From NCBI GenBank assembly GCA_030744435.1, contig JASLQO010000031.1, positions 1-64,000 on the forward strand: a DNA stretch of 64,000 nt, read 5' to 3'. Origin of the DNA: JASLQO01 sp002327525 (GTDB taxonomy: Bacteria; Pseudomonadota; Gammaproteobacteria; Pseudomonadales; Azotimanducaceae). Below, piece by piece: positions 53,686-61,829 of this stretch. Both the position numbers and the translations under genes were made by a program. The notes under the pieces are model-generated. The model had not been told where the DNA came from. It saw nothing but the letters and a program-made list of their open reading frames with translations, and did no database searches. Each line of letters begins with the position of its first letter. Positions within the stretch are counted from its first letter, which is position 1.

Positions 53686-54401
53686 ATCCAGCCGCTACTC
53701 TGACGGGCGCTGACACATACTCAAGTGCTATCGCCCAGGCCGACAACTACACGCGCTGGATCGTCGATCTCTGCCGGCCCTACATCGGCCATTCGTTGCT
53801 CGAAGTGGGCCTCGGCCACGGTGGTTTTCGCTCTCATCTGCCACGGGACATCGGATACACCGGTACGGATATCGACGCGCGGGAAATAGACAGCGCCAGC
53901 GCTCGTCACCCTGAAGACCGCTTTCTCCTAGCGGACATCACCAGCCCGGAATTCGCCAGCGATGTTCGCGCGCTCTCACCCGACGTCGATACGGTGCTGT
54001 GCGCCAATGTCCTGGAGCACGTTGAGAACGACCGCGCGGCGGTCGCACACATGCTGGCAGCCGCCGCGACGGGGGGCAAATTGCTGCTCTATCTGCCGGC
54101 TCACCAGAGCCTGTTCGGCACCATGGACACACTGGCGGGCCACCACCGTCGCTACGATCCACACGATCTGCTGCGAATTGCGGACAGTGCGCGGGTAGCG
54201 CACTGGCAACTGGTGAACCCGATTGCGGCACTCGGCTGGTGGGTGAACGACAAGATCGAGTACGATTCCCTGGACGAGCGCGGCATAAACAACCAGATAC
54301 GCTGGTTCAACCGCTATATTCTGCCCATCTCGCGTGCGGTTACCCCGCTAACTCAGCGCGCTTTCGGGCTTTCACTGTTTTGCGTTATCGAGAACACATG
54401 A
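53682..54401 (+). CDS. Class I SAM-dependent methyltransferase
   Basis: 239 aa. SAM-binding motif I LLEVGLGHGGFRSHL, motif II-like GTDIDAREI, and LCANVLEHVEND are typical of the Methyltransf_11/UbiE-like fold. The GTG start overlaps the AsnB stop, and its end overlaps the GT2 gene by ATGA. Probably methylates a glycan, lipid or other cluster substrate. Confidence 0.8.
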   Translation: MNPAATLTGADTYSSAIAQADNYTRWIVDLCRPYIGHSLLEVGLGHGGFRSHLPRDIGYTGTDIDAREIDSASARHPEDRFLLADITSPEFASDVRALSPDVDTVLCANVLEHVENDRAAVAHMLAAAATGGKLLLYLPAHQSLFGTMDTLAGHHRRYDPHDLLRIADSARVAHWQLVNPIAALGWWVNDKIEYDSLDERGINNQIRWFNRYILPISRAVTPLTQRAFGLSLFCVIENT

Positions 54402-55258
54402 TTTCCGTCATCATCCCAGCCTATAACGAAAAACACGCCATCGGCAGCACCATCGACACGCTCACCGAAGTACTGAACGAGCACCAGGTAGGGGACTACG
54501 AGATTCTCGTCGTGGACGACGGCTCGGATGATCGTACCGGCAAGGTCGCGAGAGACAGGCAAGCGAGCGTTGTGCGCAATCCGCACAACGTCGGATACGG
54601 GCGGGCACTGAAGAAGGGTATCAGCCATGCCCGTTATGATTCCATCGTCATCATCGACGCGGATCTCACCTACCCCGCGGAAGCCCTGCCTGAACTGCTG
54701 GCAACCTACGAGGAAGGTTTCGACATGGTCGTCGGCGCGCGCCAGAGACACCACTATCAGGGATCCGCCATCAGGGGACCGCTGCGCCGAGTGCTTCAGT
54801 ATCTGGTGGAGTTCGCTGCGTCCCGTCCGGTACCCGACGCCAACTCCGGTCTCAGGGTTTTTAGCCGGGAAACCATCACGCCGCACCTCGACCATCTTTC
54901 CGATGTGTTCAGTTTCACCACCACGCTGACCCTTGCCTACATGATGACCGGCCGTTTCGTGAAGTTCATATCCATCGAGTACCATGCGCGCATAGGCGAC
55001 ACCAAGGTGCGCCTCTTCAAGGATGCAGTCCGCACGTTACTGTTCATCTGCCGGGCGATCATGTACTACAACCCGTTGAAGATATTCGTGCTGTTCAGTG
55101 GCACCTGTGCCGCGGGCGCCCTGCTCGGTTTCCTGTTGGCACTGATCACCGGGCTCGAGACGCCCTACTATCTCAGCATCGGAAGTATCCTGCTTGGCGT
55201 GCTGATGTTCGGAATCGGGCTGATCGCCGAATTACTGCGCCAAATCCTGATCAAGTGA
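54398..55258 (+). CDS. Glycosyltransferase family 2, membrane-anchored
   Basis: 286 aa. GT2 A-fold domain: SVIIPAYNEKHAIGSTIDTL, VVDDGSDDRTG (nucleotide-binding), IDADLTYPAE (DxD), acceptor region NSGLRVFSRETI; then two C-terminal transmembrane helices (about 225-248 and 256-278). Resembles polyprenyl-phosphate sugar transferases (DPM1/GtrB type). Translation coupled to the methyltransferase. Last intact gene of the cluster. Confidence 0.88.
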   Translation: MISVIIPAYNEKHAIGSTIDTLTEVLNEHQVGDYEILVVDDGSDDRTGKVARDRQASVVRNPHNVGYGRALKKGISHARYDSIVIIDADLTYPAEALPELLATYEEGFDMVVGARQRHHYQGSAIRGPLRRVLQYLVEFAASRPVPDANSGLRVFSRETITPHLDHLSDVFSFTTTLTLAYMMTGRFVKFISIEYHARIGDTKVRLFKDAVRTLLFICRAIMYYNPLKIFVLFSGTCAAGALLGFLLALITGLETPYYLSIGSILLGVLMFGIGLIAELLRQILIK

Positions 55259-55259
55259 C

Positions 55260-55503
55260 ATGTCGCCGCGTCTGAGGCTGGCGCTTTCGGCGGCTCAGTT
55301 CCTGCTGGTTACCGCGGCGCTCGGCTCTGCACCCCCGTCGAGCTTTTCCGCCGGTGCCAACATCCGCATGCTGGCGAGTGCACCCCTGGCGAATGAAAGT
55401 CAATTTCTTACAAATTCACCAACGAGACCCGCAATGCCATCGAGCAGGCCACGGAACCGTGTTGCAGGGGAAATCACGCGGCGCGCTGAAACCCTCCAGC
55501 GCC
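55260..55503 (+). pseudogene. Truncated remnant after the GT2 gene
   Basis: An ATG two bases after the GT2 stop opens MSPRLRLALSAAQFLLVTAA, which looks like a membrane-protein N-terminus, but the frame degenerates after about 45 codons; a fragment TNETRNAIEQATEPC follows in another frame. Probably the truncated head of a fifth cluster gene joined to unrelated debris. I cannot assign the family. Confidence 0.35.
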
Positions 55504-55864
55504 ATGGTGCGCGGCATACGACTGCCGGAGCACGTGGCCGAAACCCTGAGCGAATCCCGGCACGCCATCAATTATCGCATGAGGGTTTTCGTCGGCTACC
55601 ACACCACCCAGGTGAGATGAGTGAGCGCATCATCTGGCCCCTGGCGCGCTCGTACTGGGGCAAGATCTGGACGCTCACGGCATGGTGTGAACTGCGCCAA
55701 TCCTTCCGCAATTTCCGGGCCGCAATTTCCGGGCCGACCGGATCTCGGGACTGCGCACGCTGAATTCCCGATATCCGGACGAACCGGGTAAACGGCTGGA
55801 GGACTACCTCAGCGGCCAGCGCGACTGGGAACGTGAGACCTCCACCGCTTCAGTCACCTCGTAG
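55504..55864 (+). pseudogene. WYL-domain transcriptional regulator remnant
   Basis: C-terminal segments of a YafY-type WYL regulator: LPEHVAETLSESRHAINYRM, then a frame change, then RIIWPLARSYWGKIWTLTAW and CELRQSFRNFR. A perfect 14-base tandem duplication (55707-55720, 55721-55734) shifts the frame; deleting one copy restores RADRISGLRTLNSRYPDEPG and a clean TAG at 55862. The N-terminal helix-turn-helix is absent. Confidence 0.75.
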
Positions 55865-55889
55865 CACACCAGGCTCCTGCAGGCGTGGA

Positions 55890-56363
55890 TCAGAATCCGA
55901 TTCGCAGCACGCTTTCCGCGACACAGGCAGGCCGTTCCTGACCTTGTATCTCGACGGTCATTTCGTTGACCACCTCCAGCATCTCACGCTTTTGCTCCAC
56001 ACTCTTGATCTTTCCGACCGTGCGGATATTTGAACCCACTGGCACCGGATTGGTGAAGCGCACCCGGTTCCAGCCCAAATTCACGCCTATGGTCATCCCG
56101 TCGAGTTGCGGCAGACCCACACCCTCGCCCCCCGGCAGGAAGCTCATGACGGACATGGTGAGCTGACCATGGGCAATGGGCGCGCCGAAAGGGCCGGCTT
56201 TCGCGCGCTCGGGATCGACGTGAATCCATTGATGGTCCATCGTCGCGTCGGCAAACGAATTGACGCGATCCTGTGTGATCTCGAACCAGTCCGTTGGTGC
56301 GGAAGGAACGCCGATTTTCTCCTCCAGTGCTGCCTGTGCATTTTCCAGTGCGGTATTCGCCAT
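55890..56363 (-). CDS. MaoC family (R)-hydratase
   Basis: 157 aa single hotdog. Hydratase-2 motif with catalytic Asp/His in FADATMDHQWIHVDPERAK and PFGAPIAHGQLTMSVM, then the overhanging segment GMTIGVNLGWNRVRFTNPVP. It should hydrate trans-2-enoyl-CoA, consistent with the beta-oxidation genes of the window. AGGA just upstream of the ATG. Its start is 40 bases from a structured palindromic element. Confidence 0.88.
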   Translation of the reverse strand: MANTALENAQAALEEKIGVPSAPTDWFEITQDRVNSFADATMDHQWIHVDPERAKAGPFGAPIAHGQLTMSVMSFLPGGEGVGLPQLDGMTIGVNLGWNRVRFTNPVPVGSNIRTVGKIKSVEQKREMLEVVNEMTVEIQGQERPACVAESVLRIGF

Positions 56364-56402
56364 ATCCAGTCCTGTCCCTTAGTCTTTTTCGAGCGCAGGA
56401 TT

Positions 56403-56475
56403 ATGCACCAGGGTTAGCACCCGCGTAACCCAACCTTAAAGGGGGCGGTAGCCCTATCCAACCGCGCTACCCCGA
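56403..56475 (-). repeat. Multi-hairpin structured element
   Basis: On the minus strand three hairpins follow in a row: GGTAGC/GCTACC (56447-56452 with 56466-56471), the palindrome CCTTTAAGG, and GGGTTA/TAACCC (56411-56416 with 56426-56431). Loop and spacer sequence GCGGTTGGATAG recalls a tRNA D-arm, but no acceptor stem, anticodon arm or T-arm can be completed. A small structured repeat or a degenerate tRNA-like remnant; it abuts the truncated M1 peptidase gene. Confidence 0.4.
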
Positions 56476-57015
56476 AGCGGGTGTCAGTACGATTCGCTCC
56501 GGCACAGAATCTGTGCCGGAGCGCAGGGATGTCGCGGCCGCTCCCGTTTGCACATTCACCTGGTGGACGCAGTCCGGATACACGTCCATCAGCAGGCGTG
56601 AATCGACAACCAGCACACCGGTTGGTCGAGCACAGCCATATGTCGGATGTCCGTCGTCGTCTCTCTGAGCGGTTTCCGATAGGTGCTGGAGCGAGTCTTT
56701 CTTGAATCGATTCTGATCGAGCTGCAACCACACCAAGGCGAGCGTATCCGGCGAGCCGTTCGTGTAGGTTATGGTTTCCCGTCCTGTGAGCAGTCGTGCC
56801 TGCTCATCGAGACACGCCTCGATGCGGTAGTCGGCACGCTGCTGCCAGTACTCGTGACTCGGCGCACCGCTCGCTGTGCGATAGACGTTGGGCGTGGGTA
56901 GCAGAGTTCTCAGCTGCCCGAAACCCGATGCCGCATCGTCCACCTCTTGCACCGAGCATTGACCGGCGCCGAGCGCCAGCGCCAGCGCCAACATCCTGGC
57001 ACATATCCGCAGCAT
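56467..57015 (-). pseudogene. N-terminal fragment of an M1-type metallopeptidase
   Basis: Up to 182 codons. A signal/lipoprotein-like start (MLRICARMLALALALGAGQC) is followed by YWQQRADYRIEACLDEQARL, LLTGRETITYTNGSPDTLAL and VWLQLDQNRFKKDS, the N-terminal domain of aminopeptidase-N-like M1 proteins (usually about 600 residues). The rest, including GxMEN and HExxH, is missing; the frame ends at a TAG inside the hairpin element. Truncated. Confidence 0.75.
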
Positions 57016-57069
57016 TCGACTCCGATCCCACTGGCTCGCGTTCGATTCGCGTTATACCACACGCTTCCC

Positions 57070-58752
57070 TCAGTCCGGCAGCACCTCCACCAGGGTGCTC
57101 GGCCACCAACCATAGCGCACGGCACGAACGGACACCCGTTCTCCCGGGATGAGCGGAAACGGGCGCACATACAAGCGCCATCTCTGCTCGCCGATCCGAT
57201 AGCCAATCGAGGCACCGACACCGGAATGGGCGTAAACGTACCGCGCCTCCACACTGACGACGGGTTCCGGAGTCGTCCTCACCTCTCCCTCGTCGGTCAG
57301 GCTCGCGCGCAGCCTCGCTTCCGGCATATCGCTCGTATCTCCCACCGCATTCCGCCAGCGTTCCAGTTCCGCAAACAGGCGCTCCCGCACTCCGCTATAG
57401 GCGGGATCAGTCGCGAGATTGCGCAGTTCATTCGGATCACGGTCCAGATCGTACAGTTGCTCGACACCCGGCGGGCGAAACCAGCGCACCTGATCTTCAT
57501 CGAGTTCACCGCGCTCGTACGCCGAGCGCATGGCGCGCACCATGTCGAGATTGTCTCGGTACTCCAGTACGTGTCCACCCGGTACCCGCGGATACCAGCT
57601 GCGGATGAACTTGAAACGCGCATCGCGCACGGCACGCTGTCGATCGCCGACCTTGTCGATCCGGTCCCTCGCGGCGTGCACGTAGCCCCGGGCGGCACCA
57701 AACAGATTCTGGCCGTGCAGATAGTCGGGCGCGGGCACCCCCGCGAGTTCGAGTAGTGTGGGCGCCAGGTCCACAAAGCTGACCAGCCGTTCGTCCACAC
57801 TGCCCGGCGCACGCCAATCGCGCGCGATTCGCGCCTTCAATGCATCCGGTACGTACAGGACCATCGGCACGTGAATGCCCGAATCGTACAGCTCGCGTTT
57901 CGCACGCGGCAGCCCATCGCCATGATCAGTGGTCCAGATGACGATGGTGTTCTGGTGCAGGCGATCCTCACGCAGGCGAGCGAGGATTCTGCCGACACGT
58001 GTGTCCATCGCGGCGATGTTGTCGTAGTGACGCGCCAGATCGCGTCTCACTTCGGGCAAATCGGGATAGTACGACGGTAGTTTCACGTCCCCCGGCCGCG
58101 TAACGGGTTGCGACACCAGCCCGGCCAGCGCGCGCATGCGCTGGCTCGCCAGGTGACTCACACTGTGCGGCACGCCTCCCGGGCGCATCACGCCGCTCTC
58201 ATGGGTCTCGAGAAAATTGATCAGCCCGAAAAACGGCTGGCCGGGATCACGTCCGCGCCAGTGGGCATCCCGGCCCTCGGCATCCCAGATGGAGAAAGGC
58301 CCGCTGCCCGCGCGGATGCCGCTGAACTGATAGTCGAGCTTGTCATCCGTGAAGGTGTAGTACCCGGCCGCTCTCATCAACTCGGGAAACGCTCGCACCC
58401 GTATATCTGGTACCGCGTAGTACTCACCCAGCGACGAGGTGGAGGTACGCATGTGTTGCGCCCCGAAACTCATCTGATACAGCCCGGTGATCATTGCCGC
58501 GCGACTCGGCGCACACACTCCGGCCGTGGTGAATACGTTCGTGTAGCGTACCCCGGCCTCCGCCAGCGCATCGATGTGCGGGGTTCGGGCCACGCTGTCA
58601 CCCCATGCGCCAACGCGGGGTGACAGGTCCTCGGCCATCAGTAAAAGGATATTCGGCCGAACGTCCACGGCGCGCTCTTTCGCTACACCCTGCCCATGGC
58701 AAAGCACCGCGATCAAGCACAGGCCCACCAACCCTGCCAGATGATTTAACAT
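57070..58752 (-). CDS. Exported sulfatase (type I)
   Basis: 560 aa. Signal peptide (HLAGLVGLCLIAVLCHG), metal-binding ILLLMAEDLSPRVGAWGD, and formylglycine signature C80-A-P-S-R in TTAGVCAPSRAAMITG; WTTDHGDGLPRAKRELYDSG completes the active site. Resembles heparan/N-sulphoglucosamine-type sulfatases. GGGAG lies 6 bases upstream of the ATG. Periplasmic. Its upstream region is interrupted by a MITE-like element starting 36 bases before the ATG. Confidence 0.92.
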   Translation of the reverse strand: MLNHLAGLVGLCLIAVLCHGQGVAKERAVDVRPNILLLMAEDLSPRVGAWGDSVARTPHIDALAEAGVRYTNVFTTAGVCAPSRAAMITGLYQMSFGAQHMRTSTSSLGEYYAVPDIRVRAFPELMRAAGYYTFTDDKLDYQFSGIRAGSGPFSIWDAEGRDAHWRGRDPGQPFFGLINFLETHESGVMRPGGVPHSVSHLASQRMRALAGLVSQPVTRPGDVKLPSYYPDLPEVRRDLARHYDNIAAMDTRVGRILARLREDRLHQNTIVIWTTDHGDGLPRAKRELYDSGIHVPMVLYVPDALKARIARDWRAPGSVDERLVSFVDLAPTLLELAGVPAPDYLHGQNLFGAARGYVHAARDRIDKVGDRQRAVRDARFKFIRSWYPRVPGGHVLEYRDNLDMVRAMRSAYERGELDEDQVRWFRPPGVEQLYDLDRDPNELRNLATDPAYSGVRERLFAELERWRNAVGDTSDMPEARLRASLTDEGEVRTTPEPVVSVEARYVYAHSGVGASIGYRIGEQRWRLYVRPFPLIPGERVSVRAVRYGWWPSTLVEVLPD

Positions 58753-58787
58753 GACTCCCTGCTCCCGCCATTGGATTTGCGAGTGCG

Positions 58788-58985
58788 TTAACCCTAATGT
58801 AGCAGAAATATGCGCGACCCAGACCTCCTAGACCTGGTGATTCGGGCGCGCGCGCAGCATTTCGTGAGGGGAGCATACCCCACCGTATGTGACCTGAGCG
58901 AAATGCGAGCACGGACGCGAAGTGCCAGGCATAAGACGAGCCATAGGCGCTCTGGGCGTGTAGATTTCTACTACATCAGGGTTAA
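58788..58985. mobile_element. MITE-like element with 22-bp terminal inverted repeats
   Basis: The left end (58788-58809, starting TTAACCCTAATGTAG) and the reverse complement of the right end (58964-58985) agree at 20 of 22 bases, and similarity continues weakly inward (CCCAGA shared) to about 40 bases. Both ends finish in TTAA. The 154-base interior has no credible ORF. This is the form of a non-autonomous miniature inverted-repeat transposable element of about 198 bp; no transposase is present in the window. It sits in the sulfatase promoter region. Confidence 0.6.
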
Positions 58986-59019
58986 TATTCGGCTGTCCAA
59001 CACCAGGGTGCAATCGGTC

Positions 59020-59391
59020 ATGCTAATCGTACGCATACAACTGGTCGGCGATGCAGGTGCACCTGCGCCACACGATGATCTCCAGCCACTTGCCGACACC
59101 CGGGGCGTTGTACTCGGCTCCCAACCCGTGGGAACCTGGGTAACGCTCGACTACCTGCCTCGTGAACGCTACGCCGCGAACGCCACCCGAATGACTCCTG
59201 ACGTCAGGCCGGTTCTGGTTTTCGTAACGCTCACCGCCCTCCCCGAGGAGAACGACCTGAGCCGGCTCGTCGCGGCACTCACCAGTACCATCGCCGATCA
59301 GCTCGATCGGCCGAAGCACAACACCCATGTCTGGTTCGAGCCGCCCGCGGCCGGGCGCATCGCATTCGGAGGAAATTTTGTCAGAAGCTGA
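59020..59391 (+). CDS. Tautomerase-superfamily protein
   Basis: 123 aa from the ATG at 59020; the upstream open frame lies in the MITE-like element. The end reads HNTHVWFEPPAAGRIAFGGN, close to the C-terminus of MIF/5-carboxymethyl-2-hydroxymuconate isomerase-type tautomerases. The usual N-terminal Pro1 is not encoded (MLIVRIQL), so the classical mechanism is doubtful unless the true start differs. Its 3' end overlaps the GFA gene start. Confidence 0.6.
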   Translation: MLIVRIQLVGDAGAPAPHDDLQPLADTRGVVLGSQPVGTWVTLDYLPRERYAANATRMTPDVRPVLVFVTLTALPEENDLSRLVAALTSTIADQLDRPKHNTHVWFEPPAAGRIAFGGNFVRS

Positions 59392-59767
59392 TGGTTACCA
59401 TGAAGGCGGTTGTTTCTGCAGCCGTGTTCGGTATCGCCTGCGAGATCCGGTCAGGGTGGTGGTCAATTGCCACTGCAGCATGTGTCGACGCACCAGCGGA
59501 GCACCTTTCGTGAGCTGGCTGGTGGTACAGAAAGACACTTTTGAATTCACTAGCGCGACCCCGGCTCGCCTCGACTCATCCGCGCACGGAAGGCGCTACT
59601 TCTGCCCGGCGTGCGGCACACCTGTGACGTGCGAACTCGACGAGCATCCAAGTCTCGTCGATGTGACACTCGGTTCACTCGACGAACCGACCCGATTCAC
59701 TCCCACAATGGAGGTGTTCGGCGACACGCGCCTGCCATGGGTCAGCTCAACGCCCACGAAATCGTGA
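59378..59767 (+). CDS. GFA family (glutathione-dependent formaldehyde-activating-like) protein
   Basis: 129 aa. Zinc-binding cysteines in GGCFCSRVRYRLRDP, NCHCSMCRRTSGAPF and RYFCPACGTPVTCEL give the GFA/Mss4-like fold. TTG start at 59378 with GGAGGA just upstream; it overlaps the tautomerase by 14 bases. Most GFA proteins are not proven formaldehyde enzymes. Its 3' end overlaps the convergent pit gene by 26 bases. Confidence 0.82.
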   Translation: MSEADGYHEGGCFCSRVRYRLRDPVRVVVNCHCSMCRRTSGAPFVSWLVVQKDTFEFTSATPARLDSSAHGRRYFCPACGTPVTCELDEHPSLVDVTLGSLDEPTRFTPTMEVFGDTRLPWVSSTPTKS

Positions 59768-60992
59768 AGTAGAAGATCACGGACAGCAACGCGCCTGCGG
59801 GCAGGGTGATTATCCAGGACATGAAGATGGTACGGATCACACCGAGGTCCAGCGCGCTTATGCCGCGCGCAAGCCCCACACCAAGTACCGCACCGACCAG
59901 TGTGTGAGTAGTGGAGACGGGAATGCCCGTAGCGCTTGCCAGCACCACGGTGCTGGCCGCCGCCAGCTCGGCGGCGAATCCACGGCTCGGCGTCAACTCG
60001 GTGATTTCCCGGCCCACGGTCGCCATGACCCTGAACCCAAAGGTGGCGAGACCCACCACGATACCCACCGCACCCAGCAGCAGTACCCAGGTCGGGACAT
60101 CCGCCTTCTGCAATACCTCACCGGTGCTCGTCACGCTGACGACGGCAGCAACCGGACCCACTGCGTTGGCCACGTCGTTGGATCCATGGGCAAACGCCAT
60201 GGACGATGCCGTCACCACCATCAGCACCGCGAACACCCGCTCCACACCCGCGAAACGAAACTCGCCCGTCTCGTCCTCTCCGAGCGGGATGCGGCGGATC
60301 ACCAGCGCGCCAACCGCACCGACGAACACAGCCAGCACCAGCGACATGGCAAGCCCCTCGAACAGGGAGATGTCCATCCCTACGTGCTTGAGCCCCTTGA
60401 TGAAGGTGACCAGCCCGATCACCATGGCGGTGGCGCCGATGTAAAAAGGTACGTAGCGGCGAGCATAGCGCTCGGGATCCTCCTTGTTGAAGATCAGCCT
60501 CTTCACGCTGATCAACAACAGGAAGGCGGTGGTTCCGGCCAGCACCGGAGAGACCACCCAGCTGGCAGCGATGGATATCACCCCATCCCAATGCACGGCG
60601 TCGAACCCTATGGCAACCACCGCGAAGCCGACGATGGCGCCCACGATGGAGTGTGTGGTGGAAACCGGCCAGCCGAACCTCGACGCGATGGTCAACCACA
60701 CAGCGGCTGCGAGCAGCGACCCGAGCATTCCGTAGACCAGCGTGTTGGGATCGTGGGCCAGCAGATCGGCGTCCACGATGCCCTTGCGAATGGTCGAAGT
60801 CACCTCACCGCCAGCCAGGAAAGCACCGAGAAACTCGAAAACACCCGCAATGCAGATGGCCCCGAATACGGTTACTGCCCTTGCCCCGACCGAAGTGGCC
60901 ATGGCGTTCGCGACATCGTTGGCGCCGATTCCCCAAGCCATATAGATCCCAAACACCGCGGCAAGCGCCAGGATGATGAAGGTCGGATCCAT
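59742..60992 (-). CDS. pitA: Inorganic phosphate transporter, PiT family
   Basis: 416 aa, about ten transmembrane helices with the two inverted halves each carrying the PiT signature: GANDVANAMATSVGAR near residue 23 and GSNDVANAVGPVAAV near 265, with STTHSIVG and STTHTLVG in the second motif. Low-affinity metal-phosphate:H+ (or Na+) symport at the inner membrane. Preceded by a phoU-like gene and an A-rich leader (AAAAAAACC repeated). Confidence 0.94.
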   Translation of the reverse strand: MDPTFIILALAAVFGIYMAWGIGANDVANAMATSVGARAVTVFGAICIAGVFEFLGAFLAGGEVTSTIRKGIVDADLLAHDPNTLVYGMLGSLLAAAVWLTIASRFGWPVSTTHSIVGAIVGFAVVAIGFDAVHWDGVISIAASWVVSPVLAGTTAFLLLISVKRLIFNKEDPERYARRYVPFYIGATAMVIGLVTFIKGLKHVGMDISLFEGLAMSLVLAVFVGAVGALVIRRIPLGEDETGEFRFAGVERVFAVLMVVTASSMAFAHGSNDVANAVGPVAAVVSVTSTGEVLQKADVPTWVLLLGAVGIVVGLATFGFRVMATVGREITELTPSRGFAAELAAASTVVLASATGIPVSTTHTLVGAVLGVGLARGISALDLGVIRTIFMSWIITLPAGALLSVIFYFTISWALS

Positions 60993-61032
60993 TTCTTTTC
61001 CGCCTGTGTCTTTTGGTTTTTTTGGTTTTTTT

Positions 61033-61710
61033 CTAGTTGGCCAGCAGTTGATCCAGCCGGTGCCCTACCTGCTCCGCGTGGTTGGCGAGGTCACCGATCC
61101 ACTCGATGACCCGATACATGAACATCACGTCTACAGGCGCAAGTTCTGCCTCCAGACGAAACAGCTTCCCCCTGAGCTTGGCCTCCATCTCGTCGCACTG
61201 TCGCTCCCTATCGTCGATGCCGCGAACCAGATTACGCACCTTATCGGTCTCGCGTCCGCTGAATCCCGCTTCGAGCAGTTCGTCCAGGCGATGCACGACA
61301 TCGCGCGCCAGTCCGCAGGCACTGATACAGGCGTGTGCAAGTTCCGTCACACCGGGCGTAATCGACTCCGGAAAGGCCAAGCGCCGACCAACGATGAGCC
61401 CGACGATACCCTTAGCCCGATTAGCGATACGATCCTGACGCGTGAGCAGTTCCAGCAGATCCGGCCTCGAGACCGGCAGGAAGAAACCGAGCGGCAGGTT
61501 CTCCCGGATCCGCGTCTTCATCACGTCGGCCTCGTTTTCAAGTACCGTGATCTCTTCCTGCATTCTCGCGACCTCGTTCCAGTCGTTTTTTGCTACCGCT
61601 TCGAGCACCGGGATAGTGAGTGTGGCGCAGCGATAGCAGACGTCGATGTGGTCCTGTATGGGACCAAACGGCGAGCGCCCGAAAATGCGCGCTACATAGG
61701 TGGAAGTCAT
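61033..61710 (-). CDS. PhoU-like (DUF47, TIGR00153) Pit-accessory protein
   Basis: 225 aa all-helical protein from the ATG at 61710. Conserved segments: GRSPFGPIQDHIDVCYRCAT, ITVLENEADVMKTRIRENLP, TRQDRIANRAKGIV (second metal-binding helix) and EWIGDLANHAEQVG. DUF47 proteins are nearly always encoded just before PitA and are thought to regulate it. The spacer to pitA is 40 bases. Confidence 0.93.
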   Translation of the reverse strand: MTSTYVARIFGRSPFGPIQDHIDVCYRCATLTIPVLEAVAKNDWNEVARMQEEITVLENEADVMKTRIRENLPLGFFLPVSRPDLLELLTRQDRIANRAKGIVGLIVGRRLAFPESITPGVTELAHACISACGLARDVVHRLDELLEAGFSGRETDKVRNLVRGIDDRERQCDEMEAKLRGKLFRLEAELAPVDVMFMYRVIEWIGDLANHAEQVGHRLDQLLAN

Positions 61711-61829
61711 GATGATCCGTCTCGGCCTTGAAATGCGCGCATTGCACCACGAGCGAATCACTGTGTCGATGCCCTGGGCGCTGATTGTTTCGCCGGGAAG
61801 CTCGCTGTGCGAACCGCTTCTTCAGTTGC

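Noticed and set aside
56403..56475. tRNA gene on the minus strand
   Set aside because: The GGTTGGATAG stretch looks like a D-arm, but no acceptor stem, 7-base anticodon loop or GTTCGAAT-type T-loop can be built around it.
58810..59019. N-terminal part of the tautomerase-like protein
   Set aside because: This open frame runs through the inverted-repeat element and reads as Arg-rich noise.
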